Shown: piece by piece, positions 1-9,553 of the stretch | How positions within the stretch are numbered: the first letter of the stretch is position 1 | Layout of the letters: each line of letters opens with the position of its first letter | Source of the DNA: Pseudomonas subflava | GTDB lineage: Bacteria > Pseudomonadota > Gammaproteobacteria > Pseudomonadales > Pseudomonadaceae | Length of the DNA: 64,000 nucleotides | Direction: 5' to 3' | NCBI RefSeq assembly: GCF_023823685.1 | Contig: NZ_JAMXBF010000006.1 | Coordinates: forward strand, 372,001-436,000 | Notes under the pieces: model-generated | The model's database searches: none | What the model was told of the DNA's origin: nothing | Seen by the model: only the letters and a program-made list of their open reading frames with translations | Translations under genes and position numbers: made by a program

Positions 1-125
1 CCCGCACCGCCGGCTGGTCCGCACACGTTGTCGAGCAGCGCATCGACGGCAAGATCATCCGCCCGAGCGCCAACTACACCGGTCCCGAAGACCTGAAGTT
101 CGTGCCGCTCAAGGACCGCAAGTGA
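1..125 (+). CDS. prpC: 2-methylcitrate synthase, C-terminal end (partial)
   Basis: Only the last 40 or so codons are in the window, in the frame that ends at TGA 123-125. The readable tail runs from [12 protein letters not shown] through [13 protein letters not shown] to PLKDRK. This matches the citrate synthase family C-terminus, where the W-x-AH-x-x-EQ segment precedes the R-P-x-A-x-Y-x-G end. PrpC condenses propionyl-CoA with oxaloacetate in the methylcitrate cycle. The stop codon overlaps the next start (TGATG), so it is translationally coupled to acnD. The PrpC rather than GltA assignment rests mainly on the acnD-prpF neighbours. Confidence 0.85.
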   Translation, partial: RTAGWSAHVVEQRIDGKIIRPSANYTGPEDLKFVPLKDRK

Positions 126-2746
126 TGAGCAGCCCGATGAATAGCCAATACCGCAAACCTCTGGACGGCACCCAGCTGGACTATTTCGACGCCCGCGAGG
201 CGGTCGATGCCATCGCCCCCGGTGCCTGGGCTGGCCTGCCTTATACCTCGCGCGTGCTGGCCGAGCAGCTGGTGCGCCGTTGCGAGCCTGATCTGCTGAC
301 GCCCGCGCTGGAGCAACTGATCTACCGCAAGCGCGACCTGGACTTCCCCTGGTATCCGGCGCGGGTGGTCTGCCATGACATCCTCGGCCAGACCGCGCTG
401 GTCGACCTGGCCGGCCTGCGCGACGCCATCGCCGAGCAGGGTGGCGACCCTTCCAAGGTCAATCCGGTGGTGCCGACCCAACTGATCGTCGACCACTCGC
501 TGGCCGTAGAAGCGCCGGGCTTCGATCCGGATGCTTTCGAGAAGAACCGCGCCATCGAGGATCGTCGCAACGAGGACCGCTTCCACTTCATCGAGTGGAC
601 CAAGACGGCCTTCAAGAACGTCGACGTGATCCCCGCCGGCAACGGCATCATGCACCAGATCAACTTGGAGAAGATGAGCCCGGTGATCCAGGCGCGCGGC
701 GGCGTGGCCTTTCCGGATACCTGCGTGGGCACCGACTCGCACACCCCGCATGTGGACGCCCTGGGCGTGATCGCCATCGGCGTCGGCGGCTTGGAAGCCG
801 AGACGGTGATGCTCGGCCATCCCTCGATGATGCGCCTGCCCGACATCGTCGGCGTCCGTCTGACCGGCAAGCGCCAGCCCGGCATCACCGCCACCGACAT
901 CGTCCTCGCCCTGACCGAGTTCTTGCGCAAAGAGCGGGTGGTCGGCGCCTATGTCGAGTTCTTCGGCGAAGGGGCGGACAGCCTGTCGATCGGCGATCGC
1001 GCGACCATCTCCAACATGTGCCCGGAATACGGCGCCACGGCTTCGATGTTCTACATCGACCAGCAGACCATCGATTACCTCAAGCTGACCGGCCGCGAGC
1101 CGGAGCAGGTGGCGCTGGTCGAGCGCTACGCCAAGACCACTGGCCTGTGGGCCACCGCGTTGGAGACGGCGGAATACGAGCGCGTGCTCGAGTTCGATCT
1201 GTCCGGCGTGGTGCGCAACATGGCCGGCCCGAGCAACCCGCACAAGCGCCTGCCGACGTCGGCCCTGGCCGAACGCGGCATCGCCGGTGATGCGCAGCTG
1301 GCCGCCGCCAAGGCGGAGGAGGCTGCCGGTCAGCTGCCGGATGGCGCGGTGATCATCGCCGCCATCACCAGCTGCACCAACACCTCCAACCCGCGCAACG
1401 TGGTGGCCGCCGGCCTGCTGGCGAAGAAGGCCAACGAGCTGGGCCTGATCCGCAAACCGTGGGTCAAGACTTCGTTCGCTCCCGGTTCGAAGGTCGCCAA
1501 GCTGTATCTGGAAGAGGCCGGTCTGCTGGTGGAGCTGGAGAAGCTCGGCTTCGGCATCGTCGCCTATGCCTGCACTACCTGTAACGGCATGTCCGGCGCG
1601 CTGGACCCGGTGATCCAGCAGGAAATCATCGAGCGCGACCTGTATGCCACCGCCGTATTGAGCGGCAACCGAAACTTCGACGGCCGTATTCATCCCTATG
1701 CCAAGCAGGCCTTTCTGGCCTCGCCGCCGCTGGTGGTGGCCTACGCCATCGCCGGTACCGTGCGCTTCGATATCGAGCAGGATGTGCTGGGCTTTGATGC
1801 GAACGGCCAGCCGATCACCCTCAAGGACCTGTGGCCGAGCGACGAGGAAATCGATGCCATCGTTGCGGCCAGCGTGAAGCCGGAGCAGTTCAAGCAGATC
1901 TACATCCCGATGTTCGACCTCGGCACCGTGCAGGAGGCCGAGAGCCCGCTGTACGACTGGCGTCCGATGTCCACCTACATCCGCCGTCCGCCGTATTGGG
2001 AAGGTGCGCTGGCCGGCGAGCGCACGCTCAAGGGCATGCTGCCGCTGGCGATCCTGCCGGACAACATCACCACCGATCACCTGTCGCCGTCCAACGCCAT
2101 CCTGCTGGACTCGGCCGCCGGCGAATACCTGGCGAAAATGGGCCTGCCGGAGGAGGACTTCAACTCCTACGCCACCCACCGCGGCGACCACCTGACCGCC
2201 CAGCGCGCCACCTTCGCCAACCCCCAGTTGGTCAACGAGATGGTCGTGGTCGACGGCGCGGTGAAGAAGGGCTCGCTGGCCCGCGTCGAGCCGGAGGGCA
2301 AGGTGATGCGCATGTGGGAAGCGATCGAGACCTACATGAACCGCAAGCAGAACCTGATCATCGTCGCCGGTGCCGACTACGGTCAGGGCTCGTCCCGCGA
2401 CTGGGCGGCCAAGGGCGTGCGCCTGGCGGGCGTGGAAGTGATCGTGGCTGAAGGCTTCGAGCGCATCCACCGCACCAACCTGGTGGGCATGGGCGTGCTG
2501 CCGGTGGAGTTCAAGCCGGGCACCACTCGCCTGACCCTGGGGCTGGACGGCACCGAGACCTATGACGTCGAAGGCGATATTTCGCCGCGTTGCGACCTGA
2601 CGCTGGTGGTCAATCGCCGCGACGGCGAAGTGGTACGGGTACCGGTCACCTGCCGCCTGGACACCGCTGCCGACGTCAGCGTGTACAAGGCCGGTGGCGT
2701 GTTGCAGCGTTTCGCCAAGGACTTCCTCGAGTCGTCCCAAGACTGA
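125..2746 (+). CDS. acnD: Fe/S-dependent 2-methylcitrate dehydratase AcnD
   Basis: An 873-residue aconitase-superfamily enzyme. With PrpF it converts 2-methylcitrate to the 2-methylaconitate intermediate, the alternative to PrpD in propionate breakdown. Visible aconitase features are the DTCVGTDSHTPH segment (around residues 200-211), the cluster region ITSCTNTSNP (around residue 416), CTTCNGMSG, and the C-terminal swivel domain with ADYGQGSSRDWAAKG. Length is near the family norm. I chose ATG 125, which overlaps the prpC stop and has AAGGA 111-115 upstream. A GTG at 122 and an ATG at 137 (MNSQYRKPL, closer to known homologue starts) are alternatives. Directly followed by prpF, as in other AcnD-type operons. 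Confidence 0.93.
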   Translation: MSSPMNSQYRKPLDGTQLDYFDAREAVDAIAPGAWAGLPYTSRVLAEQLVRRCEPDLLTPALEQLIYRKRDLDFPWYPARVVCHDILGQTALVDLAGLRDAIAEQGGDPSKVNPVVPTQLIVDHSLAVEAPGFDPDAFEKNRAIEDRRNEDRFHFIEWTKTAFKNVDVIPAGNGIMHQINLEKMSPVIQARGGVAFPDTCVGTDSHTPHVDALGVIAIGVGGLEAETVMLGHPSMMRLPDIVGVRLTGKRQPGITATDIVLALTEFLRKERVVGAYVEFFGEGADSLSIGDRATISNMCPEYGATASMFYIDQQTIDYLKLTGREPEQVALVERYAKTTGLWATALETAEYERVLEFDLSGVVRNMAGPSNPHKRLPTSALAERGIAGDAQLAAAKAEEAAGQLPDGAVIIAAITSCTNTSNPRNVVAAGLLAKKANELGLIRKPWVKTSFAPGSKVAKLYLEEAGLLVELEKLGFGIVAYACTTCNGMSGALDPVIQQEIIERDLYATAVLSGNRNFDGRIHPYAKQAFLASPPLVVAYAIAGTVRFDIEQDVLGFDANGQPITLKDLWPSDEEIDAIVAASVKPEQFKQIYIPMFDLGTVQEAESPLYDWRPMSTYIRRPPYWEGALAGERTLKGMLPLAILPDNITTDHLSPSNAILLDSAAGEYLAKMGLPEEDFNSYATHRGDHLTAQRATFANPQLVNEMVVVDGAVKKGSLARVEPEGKVMRMWEAIETYMNRKQNLIIVAGADYGQGSSRDWAAKGVRLAGVEVIVAEGFERIHRTNLVGMGVLPVEFKPGTTRLTLGLDGTETYDVEGDISPRCDLTLVVNRRDGEVVRVPVTCRLDTAADVSVYKAGGVLQRFAKDFLESSQD

Positions 2747-2752
2747 TGCCTT

Positions 2753-2778
2753 ACCGGGGTGACACGAGTCGCCCCGGT
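2753..2778 (+). terminator. hairpin after acnD
   Basis: An inverted repeat ACCGGGG / CCCCGGT lies 7 bp after the acnD stop, with an 11-12 base loop and no U-tract. It could attenuate transcription between acnD and prpF or stabilise the 3' end. It is not a canonical intrinsic terminator. Confidence 0.35.
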
Positions 2779-2788
2779 GCTTCTGTCC

Positions 2789-2840
2789 GTAGCCCGGATT
2801 TAATCCGGGGTACCTCGTTTCCCGGATTGCCTCCGGCTAC
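2789..2840. repeat. REP palindrome pair (REPIN-like)
   Basis: GTAGCCCGGATTTAATCCGGGG (2789-2810) is followed after a short spacer by the inverted partner CCCGGATTGCCTCCGGCTAC (2821-2840). Each half is itself a hairpin, and the two outer ends GTAGCC / GGCTAC are complementary. This is the layout of Pseudomonas repetitive extragenic palindromes in doublet form. It fills the acnD-prpF gap. Confidence 0.7.
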
Positions 2841-2863
2841 TTTGACTCAGCCAGGACCCCATC

Positions 2864-4051
2864 ATGGCTCATCAACCCCAGATCAAGATTCCCGCCACCT
2901 ACATGCGAGGCGGCACCAGCAAGGGTGTGTTCTTCCGCCTGCAGGACCTCCCCGAGTCCTGCCAGATGCCCGGCGAGGCCCGCGACAGGTTGTTCATGCG
3001 CGTGATCGGCAGCCCCGATCCTTACTCGGCGCATATCGACGGCATGGGCGGCGCCACCTCGTCGACGTCCAAGTGCGTGATCCTCTCGAAGAGCAGTCAG
3101 CCCGATCACGACGTCGACTACCTCTATGGCCAGGTCTCCATCGACAAGGCCTTCGTCGACTGGAGCGGCAACTGCGGCAACCTGTCGACCGCCGCCGGCG
3201 CCTTCGCCATTCATGCCGGGCTGGTCGATCCAGCGCGCATTCCGGACAACGGCGTGTGCGTGGTGCGCATCTGGCAGGCCAATATCCGCAAGACCATCAT
3301 CGCCCACGTACCGGTCAGCGACGGCCAGGTGCAGGAAACCGGCGACTTCGAGCTGGATGGCGTGACCTTCCCGGCGGCGGAGATCGTGCTGGAATTCCTC
3401 GATCCGTCCGACGATGGCGAGGAGGGCGGCGCCATGTTCCCCACCGGCAATCTGGTCGACGACCTGGAGGTGCCGGGTGTCGGCCCGCTCAAGGCGACCA
3501 TGATCAGCGCCGGCATCCCCACCGTGTTCGTCAATGCCGAGGACATCGGCTATCAGGGTACCGAGCTGCGCGAGGCCATCAACGGCGATCCGGCCCAGCT
3601 CGCGCGCTTCGAGCAGATCCGCGTGGCCGGCGCTCTGCGCATGGGCCTGATCAAGACCGCCGACGAGGCGCTCAAGCGCCAGCACACGCCGAAGATCGCC
3701 TTCGTCAGTGCGCCCAAGCGCTACCAGGCCTCGAGTGGAAAGGTGGTGGAGCCGGGTGAGGTCGACCTGCTGGTGCGCGCGCTGTCCATGGGCAAGCTGC
3801 ACCACGCCATGATGGGTACCTGCGCGGTGGCCATCGGTACGGCGGCGGCCATACCCGGCACCCTGGTCAACCTGACGGCAGGCGGCGGCGAACGTGAAGC
3901 TGTGCGTTTCGGCCATCCCTCCGGCACCTTGCGCGTTGGTGCCGAGGCGCGTCAGGTCAATGGCGAGTGGACAGTGACCAAGGCCATCATGAGCCGCAGT
4001 GCGCGGATCCTGATGGAAGGCTGGGTGCGGGTGCCGGGCGACAGCTTCTGA
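2864..4051 (+). CDS. prpF: 2-methylaconitate cis-trans isomerase PrpF
   Basis: A 395-residue protein of the PrpF/AcnD-accessory family (diaminopimelate epimerase fold, two pseudo-symmetric halves). It isomerises 2-methylaconitate so that AcnB can hydrate it. It starts MAHQPQIKIPATYMRGG, and the family hallmarks MRGGTSKGVFF (around residues 14-24), the SGNCGN segment (around residue 104) and the late HHAMMGTCAV segment are all visible. It follows acnD after a 117-bp gap that holds a hairpin and a REP pair, so it is probably cotranscribed but possibly at lower level. Converges on the lysE-type gene with a 16-bp gap. Confidence 0.95.
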   Translation: MAHQPQIKIPATYMRGGTSKGVFFRLQDLPESCQMPGEARDRLFMRVIGSPDPYSAHIDGMGGATSSTSKCVILSKSSQPDHDVDYLYGQVSIDKAFVDWSGNCGNLSTAAGAFAIHAGLVDPARIPDNGVCVVRIWQANIRKTIIAHVPVSDGQVQETGDFELDGVTFPAAEIVLEFLDPSDDGEEGGAMFPTGNLVDDLEVPGVGPLKATMISAGIPTVFVNAEDIGYQGTELREAINGDPAQLARFEQIRVAGALRMGLIKTADEALKRQHTPKIAFVSAPKRYQASSGKVVEPGEVDLLVRALSMGKLHHAMMGTCAVAIGTAAAIPGTLVNLTAGGGEREAVRFGHPSGTLRVGAEARQVNGEWTVTKAIMSRSARILMEGWVRVPGDSF

Positions 4052-4067
4052 AGAGCCGCCGCGGACG

Positions 4068-4724
4068 TCAGTGGTTGTTGACGCCCAGCATCAATCCGCC
4101 GGCGCCGACGAAGAAGGCGCCGGTGCCTTTGTTCAGGCGGCTCGCGCCCTTGCGACTGCGCACCAGGCGGCGGATCTGCAGGCCAAACAATGCGTAGGTC
4201 AGTGAGGCGACGCACAGCTCGGCCAGCAGGTAAGTGGTGCCCAGGTAGAGAAACTGCTCGGCCGCCGGCTGATCCGGTTTGATGAACTGCGGGAAGATCG
4301 CGGCGAACAGCAGAATGGCCTTGGGGTTGCTGATGCCGACCAGGAACTCGTTGAGCATCAGCCTGGCGATCGGCGCCGTCGCCGGCTTCTGCTCGACCCG
4401 TTCGCCATCAATGGACTGCAGGCCGCCGAACTCCGTGCTGCGCCAGGTCTTGATGCCCAGGTACACCAGATACAGCGCACCGATCCACTTGACGAGGGTA
4501 AAGGCGGTTTCCGAGGCCAGCAGCATGGCGCCGAGACCGACTGCGGAGATGAACAGGAAGATGGCGAAGGAGGCCAGTCGGCCAAGGCTGGCGACTAGCG
4601 CGACGCCGACGCCATAGTGGATACCGTTGTGCAGGGCGCAGAAGTTGCTGGGCCCCGGGCCGAGCGAGATCAGCGCGGCGACGGGGGCGAACAGCACTGC
4701 ATCCATCAGCGTCATGACGGTCAC
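4068..4724 (-). CDS. LysE/RhtB family amino-acid exporter
   Basis: A 218-residue inner-membrane protein with about six hydrophobic segments. The family signature LISLGPGPSNFCALHNGIHYG is near the N-terminus (residues 18-38), and the LYLVYLGIKTWR segment (around residues 83-94) follows the third helix. LysE/RhtB proteins export amino acids such as lysine, threonine or homoserine lactone. The substrate here cannot be told. The first codons (MTVMTLMDAV) contain three possible Met starts. It lies 3 bp downstream of ppsR on the same strand and may be cotranscribed with it. Confidence 0.85.
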   Translation of the reverse strand: MTVMTLMDAVLFAPVAALISLGPGPSNFCALHNGIHYGVGVALVASLGRLASFAIFLFISAVGLGAMLLASETAFTLVKWIGALYLVYLGIKTWRSTEFGGLQSIDGERVEQKPATAPIARLMLNEFLVGISNPKAILLFAAIFPQFIKPDQPAAEQFLYLGTTYLLAELCVASLTYALFGLQIRRLVRSRKGASRLNKGTGAFFVGAGGLMLGVNNH

Positions 4725-4727
4725 CGA

Positions 4728-5546
4728 TTATTTGAGGCGGCGCTCGACGCCTTTTTCCACCAGGATCTTCGCCGAGATTTCCTCGACCGAGAAATGGGTG
4801 GAGTTGATGAAGTTGATGCCCTCGCGGCGGAACAGGTTCTCCACCTCGCGCACCTCGAACTCGCACTGGGCGTAGCTTGCGTAACGGCTGTTGGGCTTGC
4901 GCTCGTGGCGGATGGCGGTCAGCCGGTCGGGGTCGATGGTCAGGCCGAACAGCTTGTGTTTGTAGGGTTTGAGGGCCGCCGGCAGCTGCAGGCGCTCCAT
5001 GTCTTCCTCGGTGAGCGGGTAGTTCGCGGCGCGGATGCCGAACTGCATGGCCATGTACAGGCAGGTGGGCGTCTTACCGCAACGCGAAACACCGATCAAA
5101 ATCAGATCGGCTTTGTCGTAGTAATGCGTGCGGGCTCCGTCGTCGTTGTCCAAGGCGAAGTTGACCGCCTCGATCCGCTCCATGTAGTTGGTGCTGCTGG
5201 CGATGGAGTGGGACTTGCCGACCGAGTAGGAGGAGTGCTCGCTGAGCTCGGCTTCCAGGGGCGCGAGAAAGGTGGAAAAGATGTCGATCATGAAGCCGTC
5301 GGACTGGGCCAGGACGTCACGGATCTCGTGGTTGACCACGGTGTCGAAGATGATCGGCCGGGCGCCGTCTTTCTCGGCAGCATTATTGATTTGCTGTACC
5401 ATGGCCCGCGCCTTCTCGACACTGTCTATATAGGGGCGTGTGAGCTTGGTGAAGCTGATGGCCTCGAACTGTGCCAGCAGACTTTGCCCAAGAGTCTCCG
5501 CGGTGATACCCGTGCCGTCGGAGATGAAGAATGCGGTTCGTTTCAT
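4728..5546 (-). CDS. ppsR: PEP synthase regulatory protein (kinase/pyrophosphorylase)
   Basis: A 272-residue bifunctional regulator of the PSRP/DUF299 family. It inactivates PEP synthase by ADP-dependent threonine phosphorylation and reactivates it by Pi-dependent dephosphorylation. It opens with [21 protein letters not shown], the typical family N-terminus. The P-loop-like motif [10 protein letters not shown] lies around residues 153-162, with Cys where E. coli has Ser. The C-terminal [11 protein letters not shown] segment is also characteristic. It is divergent from its target ppsA across a 154-bp intergenic region, the usual arrangement. Confidence 0.95.
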   Translation of the reverse strand: MKRTAFFISDGTGITAETLGQSLLAQFEAISFTKLTRPYIDSVEKARAMVQQINNAAEKDGARPIIFDTVVNHEIRDVLAQSDGFMIDIFSTFLAPLEAELSEHSSYSVGKSHSIASSTNYMERIEAVNFALDNDDGARTHYYDKADLILIGVSRCGKTPTCLYMAMQFGIRAANYPLTEEDMERLQLPAALKPYKHKLFGLTIDPDRLTAIRHERKPNSRYASYAQCEFEVREVENLFRREGINFINSTHFSVEEISAKILVEKGVERRLK

Positions 5547-5700
5547 TGATGGCGGAGGCCTTAAGTCAGGAACGATTCTTGGCTATCATAGGCCCCCTTT
5601 GCCGGGCCCCTTGTGGACGGCATTGTGACTATTTCCTTGAGGCAAAGCCAGGTAGCGGCGCCGCTGCACCGGCTCTGCCACGTACAGTGGAGAGTGCACC
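5547..5700. promoter_or_regulatory. divergent ppsR/ppsA promoter region
   Basis: A 154-bp gap between two divergent start codons must hold both promoters. The only element I can point to is TATCAT at 5584-5589, a fair -10 match for ppsA, with TTAAGT 17 bp upstream as a weak -35. The GTGGAGAG stretch just before the ppsA start serves as ribosome binding site. Confidence 0.35.
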
Positions 5701-8076
5701 TTGGTAGAGTACGTCATTTCCCTCGAGAAGCTCGGCGTCCACGATGTGGAGCGTGTAGGGGGCAAGAACGCATCCCTCGGCGAGATGATCAGCAACCTCG
5801 CCGGTGCTGGCGTATCGGTACCCGGTGGCTTCGCCACCACCGCCCAGGCCTACCGTGACTTCCTCGAGCAGAGCGGCCTCAACGACCGCATCCACGCCGC
5901 CCTCGACGCGCTGGATGTGGACGACGTCAACGCCCTGGCGAAGACCGGCGCGCAGATTCGCCAGTGGGTGATGGACGCCGAGTTCCCGGCCCAGCTGGAT
6001 GCCGACATCCGCACGGCCTTCGCCGCAATGAGCGGCGGCAATGAGCAGATGGCAGTCGCCGTGCGTTCCTCGGCCACCGCCGAAGACCTGCCCGACGCCT
6101 CCTTCGCCGGCCAGCAGGAAACCTTCCTCAACATCCGTGGCGTGGATAACGTGATCCGCGCGGCCAAGGAAGTCTTCGCTTCCCTGTTCAACGACCGTGC
6201 CATCGCCTACCGCGTGCACCAGGGCTTCGACCACAAACTGGTCGCCCTGTCCGCCGGCGTGCAGCGCATGGTGCGTTCGGAAACCGGCACCGCCGGCGTG
6301 ATGTTCACCCTGGACACCGAATCGGGCTTTCGCGACGTGGTGTTCATCACCGGCGCCTACGGCCTCGGCGAGACCGTGGTACAGGGCGCCGTGAACCCCG
6401 ACGAGTTCTACGTGCACAAGCAGACCCTGGAAGCCGGTCGCCCGGCCATCCTGCGCCGCAACCTGGGCAGCAAGGCGATCAAGATGATCTACGGCGAAGA
6501 GGCCAAGGCCGGTCGCTCGGTCAAGACCGTCGACGTCGACCGCGCCGAGCGTGCGCGCTTCTGCATCACCGACGCCGAAGTCAGCGAGCTGGCCAAGCAG
6601 GCGCTGATCATCGAGAAACACTACGGCCGCCCGATGGACATCGAATGGGCGAAGGACGGCGACGACGGCAAGCTGTACATCGTCCAGGCCCGTCCGGAAA
6701 CCGTGAAGAGCCGCGCCAGCGCCACCGTGATGGAGCGCTACCTGCTGAAGGAAAAGGGCAAGGTCCTGGTGGAGGGCCGCGCCATCGGCCAGCGCATCGG
6801 CGCCGGTCCGGTCCGCGTGATCCACGACGTGTCCGAGATGGACAAGGTTCAGCCGGGCGACGTGCTGGTCTCCGACATGACCGATCCGGACTGGGAACCG
6901 GTGATGAAGCGCGCCAGCGCCATCGTCACCAACCGCGGCGGCCGTACCTGCCACGCCGCCATCATCGCCCGTGAGCTGGGCATTCCGGCCGTGGTCGGCT
7001 GCGGCAATGCCACCCAGGTGCTGCAAGACGGTCAGGGCGTGACCGTGTCCTGTGCCGAGGGTGACACCGGCTTCATTTTCGAGGGCCAACTGGGCTTCGA
7101 CATCCGCAAGAACTCGGTCGACGCCATGCCCGACCTGCCGTTCAAGATCATGATGAACGTCGGCAACCCGGACCGCGCCTTCGACTTCGCCCAGTTGCCC
7201 AACGAGGGCGTGGGCCTGGCCCGCCTGGAATTCATCATCAACCGCATGATCGGCGTGCATCCCAAGGCGCTGCTGAACTTCGCCGGTCTGCCGACGGAGA
7301 TCAAGGACAGCGTAGAGAAGCGTATCGCCGGCTACGACGACCCGGTCGGCTTCTACGTCGAGAAGCTGGTCGAGGGCATCAGCACCCTGGCCGCGGCCTT
7401 CTGGCCGAAGAAGGTCATCGTGCGCCTGTCGGACTTCAAGTCCAACGAGTACGCCAACCTGATCGGCGGCAAGCTGTACGAGCCAGAAGAAGAAAACCCG
7501 ATGCTCGGCTTCCGTGGCGCCTCGCGCTACATCAGCGAAAGCTTCCGCGATTGCTTCGAGCTGGAGTGCCGCGCGCTGAAGAAGGTGCGCAACGAGATGG
7601 GCCTGACCAACGTCGAGATCATGGTGCCTTTCGTACGTACCCTGGGTGAGGCGTCGCAGGTGGTCGAGCTGCTCGCCAGCAATGGCCTGGAGCGTGGCAA
7701 GGATGGCCTGAAGGTCATCATGATGTGCGAACTACCGTCCAACGCGTTGCTGGCCGACGAGTTCCTCGAGTTCTTCGATGGCTTCTCCATCGGCTCCAAC
7801 GACCTGACCCAGCTGACCCTGGGTCTTGATCGAGACTCCGGCATCGTCGCCCACCTGTTCGACGAGCGTAACCCGGCGGTGAAGAAGCTGCTGGCCAACG
7901 CCATCGCTGCCTGCAACAAGGCCGGCAAGTACATCGGCATCTGCGGTCAGGGCCCGTCGGACCACCCGGACCTAGCCAAGTGGCTGATGGAGCAGGGCAT
8001 CGAAAGCGTCTCGCTGAACCCCGACTCGGTGCTGGATACCTGGTTCTTCCTCGCCGAAGGCCAGCCGCAAGGCTGA
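5701..8076 (+). CDS. ppsA: phosphoenolpyruvate synthase
   Basis: A 791-residue enzyme that makes PEP, AMP and phosphate from pyruvate, ATP and water for gluconeogenesis. Domains in order are the ATP-binding PPDK_N domain (about 1-340), the phosphohistidine swivelling domain with [17 protein letters not shown] (His around 418), and the PEP/pyruvate-binding TIM barrel ending in [11 protein letters not shown] (Cys around 748). The start is a TTG codon at 5701. The resulting [17 protein letters not shown] matches PpsA N-termini, and no in-frame ATG or GTG fits. It is probably controlled post-translationally by the divergent ppsR product. A strong terminator follows. Confidence 0.97.
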   Translation: MVEYVISLEKLGVHDVERVGGKNASLGEMISNLAGAGVSVPGGFATTAQAYRDFLEQSGLNDRIHAALDALDVDDVNALAKTGAQIRQWVMDAEFPAQLDADIRTAFAAMSGGNEQMAVAVRSSATAEDLPDASFAGQQETFLNIRGVDNVIRAAKEVFASLFNDRAIAYRVHQGFDHKLVALSAGVQRMVRSETGTAGVMFTLDTESGFRDVVFITGAYGLGETVVQGAVNPDEFYVHKQTLEAGRPAILRRNLGSKAIKMIYGEEAKAGRSVKTVDVDRAERARFCITDAEVSELAKQALIIEKHYGRPMDIEWAKDGDDGKLYIVQARPETVKSRASATVMERYLLKEKGKVLVEGRAIGQRIGAGPVRVIHDVSEMDKVQPGDVLVSDMTDPDWEPVMKRASAIVTNRGGRTCHAAIIARELGIPAVVGCGNATQVLQDGQGVTVSCAEGDTGFIFEGQLGFDIRKNSVDAMPDLPFKIMMNVGNPDRAFDFAQLPNEGVGLARLEFIINRMIGVHPKALLNFAGLPTEIKDSVEKRIAGYDDPVGFYVEKLVEGISTLAAAFWPKKVIVRLSDFKSNEYANLIGGKLYEPEEENPMLGFRGASRYISESFRDCFELECRALKKVRNEMGLTNVEIMVPFVRTLGEASQVVELLASNGLERGKDGLKVIMMCELPSNALLADEFLEFFDGFSIGSNDLTQLTLGLDRDSGIVAHLFDERNPAVKKLLANAIAACNKAGKYIGICGQGPSDHPDLAKWLMEQGIESVSLNPDSVLDTWFFLAEGQPQG

Positions 8077-8094
8077 CCCCGAAGCCTTTACCAG

Positions 8095-8122
8095 AAGGGT
8101 GGGAGCGATCCCGCCCTTTTTT
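8095..8122 (+). terminator. intrinsic terminator of ppsA
   Basis: AAGGGTGGGA and TCCCGCCCTT pair around a GCGA tetraloop, and the right arm runs into a six-T tract. It lies 19 bp after the ppsA stop and upstream of the hydrolase start. Confidence 0.9.
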
Positions 8123-8200
8123 ATGGCCTGTCATTCAGGCCGTGTTGCCACCGCGAAACCGCGTTGGAATGCCCCGGCCACTTTCTTGTGCAAGAGCGAC

Positions 8201-9169
8201 ATGCAGAGCAGTAGTGAGTTGTTTCCCGTCGCGCTGGTCAGCGCCGAACTGCGCGGCGACCTGAGCGAAGACGTCTATCGCCTGAAGCCCGGCAACGCGT
8301 CGGATTTCTCCGTCGAGCTGGCGCTCACCCGGCTGGGCCTGGCAGGCCAGCAGGGACGCGGCATGCCGGTGATCCTGCTGCACGGCAGCTTCTCCAACCG
8401 GCGCTTCTGGTATTCGCCACGCGGCATCGGCCTCGGGCCTTTTCTCGCGCGTGCGGGTTTCGATGTCTGGATCGCGGAGATGCGGGGGCATGGGCTGTCG
8501 CCACGCAATCAGGCGTACAAGCACAACAGCGTCGCTGAGTACGCCCGCTACGACCTGCCGGCCATTGCCGCCTTCGTCCGCGAGCAGAGCGGCCAGGTAC
8601 CGCATTGGGTCGGTCATTCTCTCGGCGGCATCACCTTGGCGGCGGCGCTGGGCGGCGGTTACCTCACGGCCGAGCATGCCGGCTCGGCGGCGCTGTTCGG
8701 TGCGCAGGTCAGCCGCGTGTACTGGCCGCTGAAGGTGCCGCCGGTGGAGTGGGGCGGGCGCCTGCTGCTGAAGGGCTTCCAACATATCTCCGGCGCCCGT
8801 TTCAAGCGTGGCCCGGAGGATGAACCGGTCGGCGTGGCGCTGGAGAGCTTGCGTTGGCACCGCCTGTTCGGCCGCTTCGGCGACGCCGAGCGCGACTGGT
8901 GGGCGGGCATGGCCGATGTGCAGGTGCCGCTGCTGGCCGTGAGCGCAGCCGGTGATCTGCAGGATCCGGCCTGGGCCTGTCGCAAGCTGTTCGAGCAGTT
9001 CAGCTCCGCGTCGCGCAGCTTTCTGCTGCTGGGCAAGGAGCAGGGCTTTTCCAGCAACTTCGGCCATGTCGAGATGCTGGTCAGCAAGGAGGCGCAGACC
9101 GAAGTGTGGCCATTGGTCGAGCACTGGCTGCGCGAGCGGCGACTGCCCGCAGATAAGCAGCACGATTGA
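8201..9169 (+). CDS. alpha/beta hydrolase
   Basis: A 322-residue alpha/beta hydrolase-fold protein. The oxyanion-hole motif VILLHGSFSN is near residue 56. The nucleophile elbow GHSLGG lies around residues 138-143, and the HVE segment near the C-terminus (FGHVEML) supplies a plausible catalytic His. The P. aeruginosa gene in this position (PA1771) is annotated as an esterase. I chose ATG 8201 because the longer in-frame extension runs back into the ppsA terminator. No signal peptide is evident, so it is probably cytoplasmic. Substrate unknown. Confidence 0.8.
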   Translation: MQSSSELFPVALVSAELRGDLSEDVYRLKPGNASDFSVELALTRLGLAGQQGRGMPVILLHGSFSNRRFWYSPRGIGLGPFLARAGFDVWIAEMRGHGLSPRNQAYKHNSVAEYARYDLPAIAAFVREQSGQVPHWVGHSLGGITLAAALGGGYLTAEHAGSAALFGAQVSRVYWPLKVPPVEWGGRLLLKGFQHISGARFKRGPEDEPVGVALESLRWHRLFGRFGDAERDWWAGMADVQVPLLAVSAAGDLQDPAWACRKLFEQFSSASRSFLLLGKEQGFSSNFGHVEMLVSKEAQTEVWPLVEHWLRERRLPADKQHD

Positions 9170-9233
9170 GGTTACAAGGGTTCAGGCATACGGCTAAGAT
9201 GTGACGAAATTCGCCGGTGCGGTCACGATTCGC

Positions 9234-9533
9234 ATGTTCGTCGCCCTGGAACGCCTGATCAACCTGCAGGATGGCTACCGGCGTACCTTTCGGGTCGCCG
9301 GCCGCGAGCTGCTGTTGCTGGTGGTCGAGCAGCAGCCACTGCTACTGGAGAACCGCTGCCCGCATCAGGGCGCGCCGCTGCACAACGCCACGCTGAGCGG
9401 CCGGGTGCTGCGTTGCGCCCGCCACGGCGTCGAGTTCGATCTGCACAGCGGGCAGCCGCTCAATGCGCGGTGCCCGGCGCTGAGCCGGTTCGACCTGGCC
9501 TATGACGGCGACCGCATCGGTATCGATGTTTGA
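9234..9533 (+). CDS. Rieske [2Fe-2S] ferredoxin-like protein
   Basis: A 99-residue small Rieske protein. Both cluster-binding boxes are visible: CPHQGAPL and, 17 residues later, CARHGVEF, giving the C-x-H...C-x2-H ligand set. Stand-alone proteins of this size serve as electron carriers or as subunits of oxygenases or nitrite reductases. No oxygenase is nearby, so the partner is unknown. ATG 9234 was preferred over a GTG at 9201, which would add an N-terminus unlike the family. It lies between a hydrolase and rraA and may be cotranscribed with them. Confidence 0.8.
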   Translation: MFVALERLINLQDGYRRTFRVAGRELLLLVVEQQPLLLENRCPHQGAPLHNATLSGRVLRCARHGVEFDLHSGQPLNARCPALSRFDLAYDGDRIGIDV

Positions 9534-9553
9534 TTCAACCAAAGGAGCTTCCC

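Noticed and set aside
74..2740. 888-codon open frame on the minus strand opposite acnD
   Set aside because: It lies wholly antisense to a well-supported aconitase, has the His/Gln/Arg/Val-rich composition typical of reverse frames in GC-rich DNA, and shows no domain.
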